Position numbers and translations under genes: made by a program
Notes under the pieces: model-generated
What the model saw: only the letters and a program-made list of their open reading frames with translations
What the model was told of the DNA's origin: nothing
The model's database searches: none
Shown: positions 13,777-17,018 of the stretch, one piece after another
How positions within the stretch are numbered: position 1 is the stretch's first letter
Layout: each line of letters starts with the position of its first letter
Assembly (NCBI GenBank): GCA_007120815.1
Contig: SKMY01000209.1
Coordinates: 1 to 17,018 of the forward strand
Source of the DNA: Syntrophomonadaceae bacterium
Lineage (GTDB): Bacteria; Bacillota_D; Dethiobacteria; DTU022; UBA8154
Direction of reading: 5' to 3'
DNA length: 17,018 nt

Positions 13777-15219
13777 TTAATAGGGTTCAGCGTAACTCAC
13801 AAAGGGTAGCTTGATGGTAGACATATTTCGATAGACCAACCGGTAGCGCTCCGCTGCTTTCGCCCAATTAAAATTCTGAATCACGTGTTCCCGCCCGCGG
13901 CGACGCATAGACTCCAGCTTTGCCGTATCTTTGTCCAGGGCCATCTGGGCCATCTCTACCATGGCTTTCGCCAAAACCTGGGGATTGCGGGGAGGCACCA
14001 GCCGTCCGGTAGACTCTGTTGGATTATCTTTTAAATCAATAATGGTATCGTTTATGCCGCCCACTCTGGAGCCGATTGGGACACAACCCATGCACATGGC
14101 CTCCAATTGAACCAGGCCGAAGGGCTCAAAATTGGAGGGCACCAGGCAAAAATCCGACGAACCATAAAACTCCCGGGTGGTTTCCCGTCCAAGGTAGTCA
14201 ATAATCGCTTTCATATTTTCCGGATGATTACGTTCCAACCGACGGGCCTCGGATTCCAGGTGCTTGTCGCCGGAGCCCAGCAGAATAAGACGGATTTTAT
14301 CGTGAATGCGGTCTGTTCCCGGCACCTCGTGACTCATAATCATTTCGAACGCCCTTAGTAGCACATCAATCCCTTTTTGTTCGGCATCCAGCCGTCCCAC
14401 GTTAAAGAAAAAGACGCCGTCTTCCAGATCATATTTACGTAAAAGGAGTTTTCGCCGCTCCTGGCGTGGAAGATGCGCATTATTCAAGGACTCGGGGTTC
14501 CAAAACCCAAAATCCGTTCCGTTCCATACGTAGGTGGTTTTCCCCTCAAAGGTGCTAAAAAAGGTGTGCCACTCTTCGTTCAGGTAAGAATAGCTGACGG
14601 TCGTCAGGCGGTCACAGTGGTGGGCCCCAAATTTTTCTATGTTAAACATATCGCCTTCCAGGTATTTGGGGTCGACCAGTTCGCTCAAATTGACTTCGTT
14701 TAATTCATGAACGGAGATTCGTTCCCGGCACAGGCGGTGAATGGTAAAAATGAAGGGGATATCAAAATACTTCTTTACCAGAGCACCGGCAAAAACACAA
14801 TGCCAATCGTTAATGTGAATAATATCCGGTTTACGGTGCTCTTTTTTCAGCATCATGTTGATCAGTCCCGGGACTGCCTTGGTGAAATGAACCATTTTTT
14901 GAATAAAAATTTCCCTGGGCGAGTAGACGTTTGGGTGATCCAGAATATGGTTGCTAAATAAAAACAGACGAATGCCCTTTCGTTCGGTATTATAGACCGT
15001 GACGGGGTATAACTGCTCCCCTACAAATATATTAAAATTACAATAGCGTTCAGGTTTAAAAGGTAAATCGCCTTTTTCGCCCTGCATCAGACCGTGGGAA
15101 GGCATAAATATAATAACCTCTTCATCTTTGCTCAACGCCTCCCCCATAGACGTTACCGCTTCAGCCAGCCCGCCGACTCGAATGGGTAAATGTTCAAATG
15201 TTGCCATGCTGACAAGCAT
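13777..15219 (-). CDS. glgA: Glycogen synthase, GT5 family, archaeal-like form
   Basis: The 480-residue protein is a GT-B glycosyltransferase of family GT5, which adds glucose from ADP- or UDP-glucose to a growing alpha-1,4-glucan. The N-terminal loop is PIRVGGLAEAV (12-22); bacterial GlgA has K-T-G-G-L and archaeal forms K-V-G-G-L, so R14 replaces the usual Lys. FTIHRLCRERIS in the first domain resembles the archaeal (Pyrococcus-type) enzymes. The C-terminal domain has FNVGRLDAEQKG, and PSNFEPFGLVQLEAM with the E-x7-E pair, then SRVGGINDTI. The ATG at 15219 follows AAAGGGGA at about 7 nt. It heads a minus-strand run with a GH57 gene and holA and is divergent from the DUF4912/branching enzyme pair. 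The sugar-nucleotide donor cannot be told by reading. Confidence 0.93.
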   Translation of the reverse strand: MLVSMATFEHLPIRVGGLAEAVTSMGEALSKDEEVIIFMPSHGLMQGEKGDLPFKPERYCNFNIFVGEQLYPVTVYNTERKGIRLFLFSNHILDHPNVYSPREIFIQKMVHFTKAVPGLINMMLKKEHRKPDIIHINDWHCVFAGALVKKYFDIPFIFTIHRLCRERISVHELNEVNLSELVDPKYLEGDMFNIEKFGAHHCDRLTTVSYSYLNEEWHTFFSTFEGKTTYVWNGTDFGFWNPESLNNAHLPRQERRKLLLRKYDLEDGVFFFNVGRLDAEQKGIDVLLRAFEMIMSHEVPGTDRIHDKIRLILLGSGDKHLESEARRLERNHPENMKAIIDYLGRETTREFYGSSDFCLVPSNFEPFGLVQLEAMCMGCVPIGSRVGGINDTIIDLKDNPTESTGRLVPPRNPQVLAKAMVEMAQMALDKDTAKLESMRRRGREHVIQNFNWAKAAERYRLVYRNMSTIKLPFVSYAEPY

Positions 15220-15267
15220 AAAAAATCCCCTTTCATTAAATACTATTTAATGCACACTTTGATAAAA

Positions 15268-15303
15268 CTGACTTTTGACCCACTGTATTTATAATGTTAT
15301 ACG
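15268..15303 (+). promoter_or_regulatory. Promoter region for DUF4912 and the branching enzyme
   Basis: Two overlapping arrangements are possible: CTGACT (15268-15273), 16 bp, TATAAT (15290-15295); or TTGACC (15275-15280), 17 bp, TATACG (15298-15303). Either gives a leader of about 100 nt before the ATG at 15410. The 190-bp region also must hold the glgA promoter on the other strand, which I could not place. Confidence 0.5.
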
Positions 15304-15409
15304 TCGGCTTGTTTGAGCAAACTTAGGTTGCCCGGATGGTATCTTTTTATTCATGCAATAATAAGCAGGCTGACGGGCATAATACTCAGGAAGAGGAGGG
15401 TAAATTCAC

Positions 15410-15964
15410 ATGCATTCACACTTAGAGTATTTAAACCGGGGGGAACGTCTTCCCCATGCTTACGGGGAGGACTACCTGGTTTTACTTCCCCGGGATCCGC
15501 ACTGGCTCTTCGCATACTGGGAGGTTTCTCCGCTCACCCGCCGCAGCGTCGAAAAACAGATGGGGCTGGGCTGGGACGCAAACCGAACCGTACTGCGGGT
15601 TTTTCGTATGGACCCGAAGCAGAGCGGCCTTGAAGAATTTTTTGATATTGCTCCGGGGCCCCTGGCCGAGAGTTATTACATTAACGCGGGGGTTCCCGAT
15701 AAAGCATACCGGGTGGAACTGGGTTACGTGCTGCCTGACGGGCGTTATGAGGTCATTCTGGTTTCCAATACCGTTACCACCCCCAGGGATCGCTTGAGCG
15801 ATATCCTGGACGAAAAATGGCGGCTGCCCGACTGGCAAGCCCGGAGGCTATACAGGCGCATCGCTTTAAGCCATCTTAGTTCCCCGGAAAGACTAAGGCA
15901 AGAAGCGGCCCTGGCCCCTTTTTACAAAAACGGGCGCGGGGATAAATCGTTCCAACACCGATAA
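15410..15964 (+). CDS. DUF4912 family protein
   Basis: The 184-residue soluble protein carries the DUF4912 signature YLVLLPRDPHWLFAYWEVS (about 22-40), a beta-rich, aromatic segment, followed by VLRVFRMDP, YYINAGVPDKAYRVELGYVLPDGRYEVILVSN and a charged helical tail. No enzyme activity is known for the family. The aromatic-rich strands would suit a carbohydrate-binding module, and the gene lies directly upstream of a GH57 branching enzyme and divergent from glgA, so a role in alpha-glucan handling is a reasonable inference. ATG at 15410 follows AGAGGAGGG at 9 nt. The stop codon abuts the first of three hairpin repeats with no base between, so the repeat insertion may have trimmed or set the C-terminus. 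Confidence 0.85.
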   Translation: MHSHLEYLNRGERLPHAYGEDYLVLLPRDPHWLFAYWEVSPLTRRSVEKQMGLGWDANRTVLRVFRMDPKQSGLEEFFDIAPGPLAESYYINAGVPDKAYRVELGYVLPDGRYEVILVSNTVTTPRDRLSDILDEKWRLPDWQARRLYRRIALSHLSSPERLRQEAALAPFYKNGRGDKSFQHR

Positions 15965-16080
15965 GGAAGCACGGGGACGGTTCTCTTGCTTCAGGAAGCA
16001 CGGGGACGGTTCTCTTGCTTCCAAGAAAGCGGAAAAGGAAGCACGGGGACGGTTCTCTTGCTTCCAAGGAAGCGGAAACG
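15965..16080. repeat. Three tandem 29-nt hairpin repeats (REP-like)
   Basis: Copies lie at 15965-15993, 15994-16022 and 16037-16065. Each is GGAAGCA, a 15-nt loop with GGGGACGGTTCTC, then TGCTTCC: a 7-bp perfect stem (copy 1 has A for the last C). Copies 2 and 3 are each followed by a related 13-14 nt tail, AAG(A/G)AAGCGGAAA. The array fills the gap between DUF4912 and the GH57 gene, ending 34 nt before the latter's start. The form is like the REP sequences mobilised by Y1 (RAYT) transposases; none is in the window. Confidence 0.85.
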
Positions 16081-16113
16081 CCATTTCCATACTATACTTA
16101 GGAGGTTGATTTT

Positions 16114-17018
16114 TTGGCAAAAGGTTTTTTAGCCTTTATTTTCCATGCCCATTTGCCTTATGTTCGTCACCCTGAACATGAGAGATCGCTGGAGGAAAAA
16201 TGGTTTTTTGAAGCCATCACCGAATGTTATATTCCTCTGCTCTACGTTTTTCAAAAGCTTGAACAAGACGGCCTCGATTATGCCGTAACATTTTCATTAT
16301 CACCTACACTGCTCTCCATGTTGGAAGATCCATTCCTGCAGGATCGCTACGCCAACTACCTGGCTATGCTGCAAAACCTGGCAGCCCGGGAAGAGAAGCG
16401 TACTGCCGGTGATGCTAACTTTGCCCCACTGGCTCGAATGTACCGTGAAAGACTGGATTATTCCGCCTGGTTGTTTAATGAAAGGTATGAGCGAAAGCTG
16501 GCCAGAGCTTTCAAAGACCTGCAGCAAAGCGGTCGGATGGAGGTGATCACTTCTGCAGCCACCCACGGCTTTTTACCTTTATTGGGCTTAAGCAGAGAAG
16601 CCCTTTACGCCCAGCTGGTTGCCGGAATGGATTATTATGAAAGTGTTTTCGGAGATCGACCTAAAGGGATCTGGCTTCCCGAGTGCGCATACGACCCCTA
16701 CATGGAAGAGATTTTAAGTGAACTTGGGCTGCACTACTTTGTCATGGCCACCCACGGTGTGCTTTTTGCCTCCCCTCGACCCAAGTACGGCGTTTACAGT
16801 CCCATCCTAACACCCGGCGGCCTGGCTGCTTTCGGACGGGACCCGGAAACGTCAACCCAGGTCTGGAGCGCAAAAGAAGGCTACCCGGGCGATTTTGATT
16901 ACCGGGAATTCTATCGGGATATCGGGTACGACCTGGATATGGAAACCATCGGAGACTTCCTGCACCCCAAGGGTTTTCGAAGCAATACCGGATTTAAATA
17001 TTACCGCATAACCGGCAC
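16114..17018 (+). CDS. 1,4-alpha-glucan branching enzyme, GH57/DUF1957 type, 5' part
   Basis: The frame opens at TTG 16114, 9 nt after GGAGG (16101-16105), and runs off the window after 301 codons. The N-terminus MAKGFLAFIFHAHLPYVRHPE has the GH57 region-1 HAHLPYVRHPE form specific to branching enzymes. ITSAATHGFLPLL (about 145-157) and GIWLPECAYDP with presumed nucleophile E190 (185-195) match the GH57 branching enzymes of Thermus (TTHA1902) and Thermococcus (TK1436). These make alpha-1,6 branches in glycogen. The catalytic Asp and the C-terminal domain lie beyond the edge; about 520 residues are expected. It is the second gene of the DUF4912 unit and complements the divergent glgA. No ATG near the start offers a better ribosome binding site. 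Confidence 0.93.
   Translation, partial: MAKGFLAFIFHAHLPYVRHPEHERSLEEKWFFEAITECYIPLLYVFQKLEQDGLDYAVTFSLSPTLLSMLEDPFLQDRYANYLAMLQNLAAREEKRTAGDANFAPLARMYRERLDYSAWLFNERYERKLARAFKDLQQSGRMEVITSAATHGFLPLLGLSREALYAQLVAGMDYYESVFGDRPKGIWLPECAYDPYMEEILSELGLHYFVMATHGVLFASPRPKYGVYSPILTPGGLAAFGRDPETSTQVWSAKEGYPGDFDYREFYRDIGYDLDMETIGDFLHPKGFRSNTGFKYYRITG

Noticed and set aside
15313..15633. 106-codon ORF overlapping the start of DUF4912
   Set aside because: It is in a different frame, without a ribosome binding site, and overlaps a recognised family domain.
15965..16080. Short CRISPR array
   Set aside because: The 29-nt units are self-complementary, lie 0-14 nt apart, and the single spacer resembles the tail after copy 3; there are no unique spacers and no cas genes.
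15876..16120. Minus-strand ORFs with repeating EAREPSPCF / KQENRPRA peptides
   Set aside because: They are translations of the hairpin repeats and the DUF4912 tail, have no ribosome binding site, and shift frame between copies.

Overview
The window reads as chromosomal DNA from a spore-forming, anaerobic member of the Firmicutes, most likely a Desulfotomaculum/Pelotomaculum-type clostridium. The grounds are a germination protease gene (gpr), Gram-positive ribosome binding sites (AGGAGG-like) before most genes, GTG and TTG starts, a flavodiiron protein typical of anaerobes, and an archaeal-flavoured glycogen synthase beside GH57 enzymes, as in many thermophilic anaerobes. The genus is an inference from gene style; no rRNA is present.

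Left part (1-4100): the 3' end of a polysaccharide deacetylase gene meets a flavodiiron protein gene (fprA) tail to tail across a hairpin terminator. Upstream of fprA lies a 492-bp intergenic region full of small structures: an extended -10 promoter, a symmetric operator-like site, a diverged copy of a repeat family seen again at 16 kb, a 9-bp stem-loop, and a tandem repeat directly before the promoter of a DUF456 membrane protein gene. DUF456 and gpr converge on a bidirectional terminator.

Middle part (4100-10700): a very long HyuA-HyuB fused hydantoinase/5-oxoprolinase gene and a gene for a bacterial eRF1-like (baeRF) protein diverge from a 122-bp region holding two nested inverted repeats over one promoter. 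They are followed by a 26-codon single-membrane-span ORF that has its own ribosome binding site, a small holin-4_2-type membrane protein, and rpsT (ribosomal protein S20) with a good promoter and terminator.

Right part (10700-17018): holA (DNA polymerase III delta) is the last gene of a minus-strand run glgA - GH57 glycosidase - holA. Divergent from glgA is a plus-strand pair, DUF4912 followed by a GH57 branching enzyme cut off by the window edge. Three near-perfect 29-nt hairpin repeats fill the gap between the pair. The four sugar genes form an alpha-glucan (glycogen) module: GlgA elongates, the GH57 branching enzyme branches, the second GH57 protein cuts or transfers, and DUF4912 is an uncharacterised partner.

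The holA-rpsT-gpr neighbourhood known from Bacillus is recognisable here, but opened up by the oxoprolinase, baeRF and holin-like genes. No single clearly new system stands out. The best leads are the DUF4912/GH57/archaeal-type GlgA module, the dispersed hairpin repeat family, and several symmetric sites sitting on promoters.
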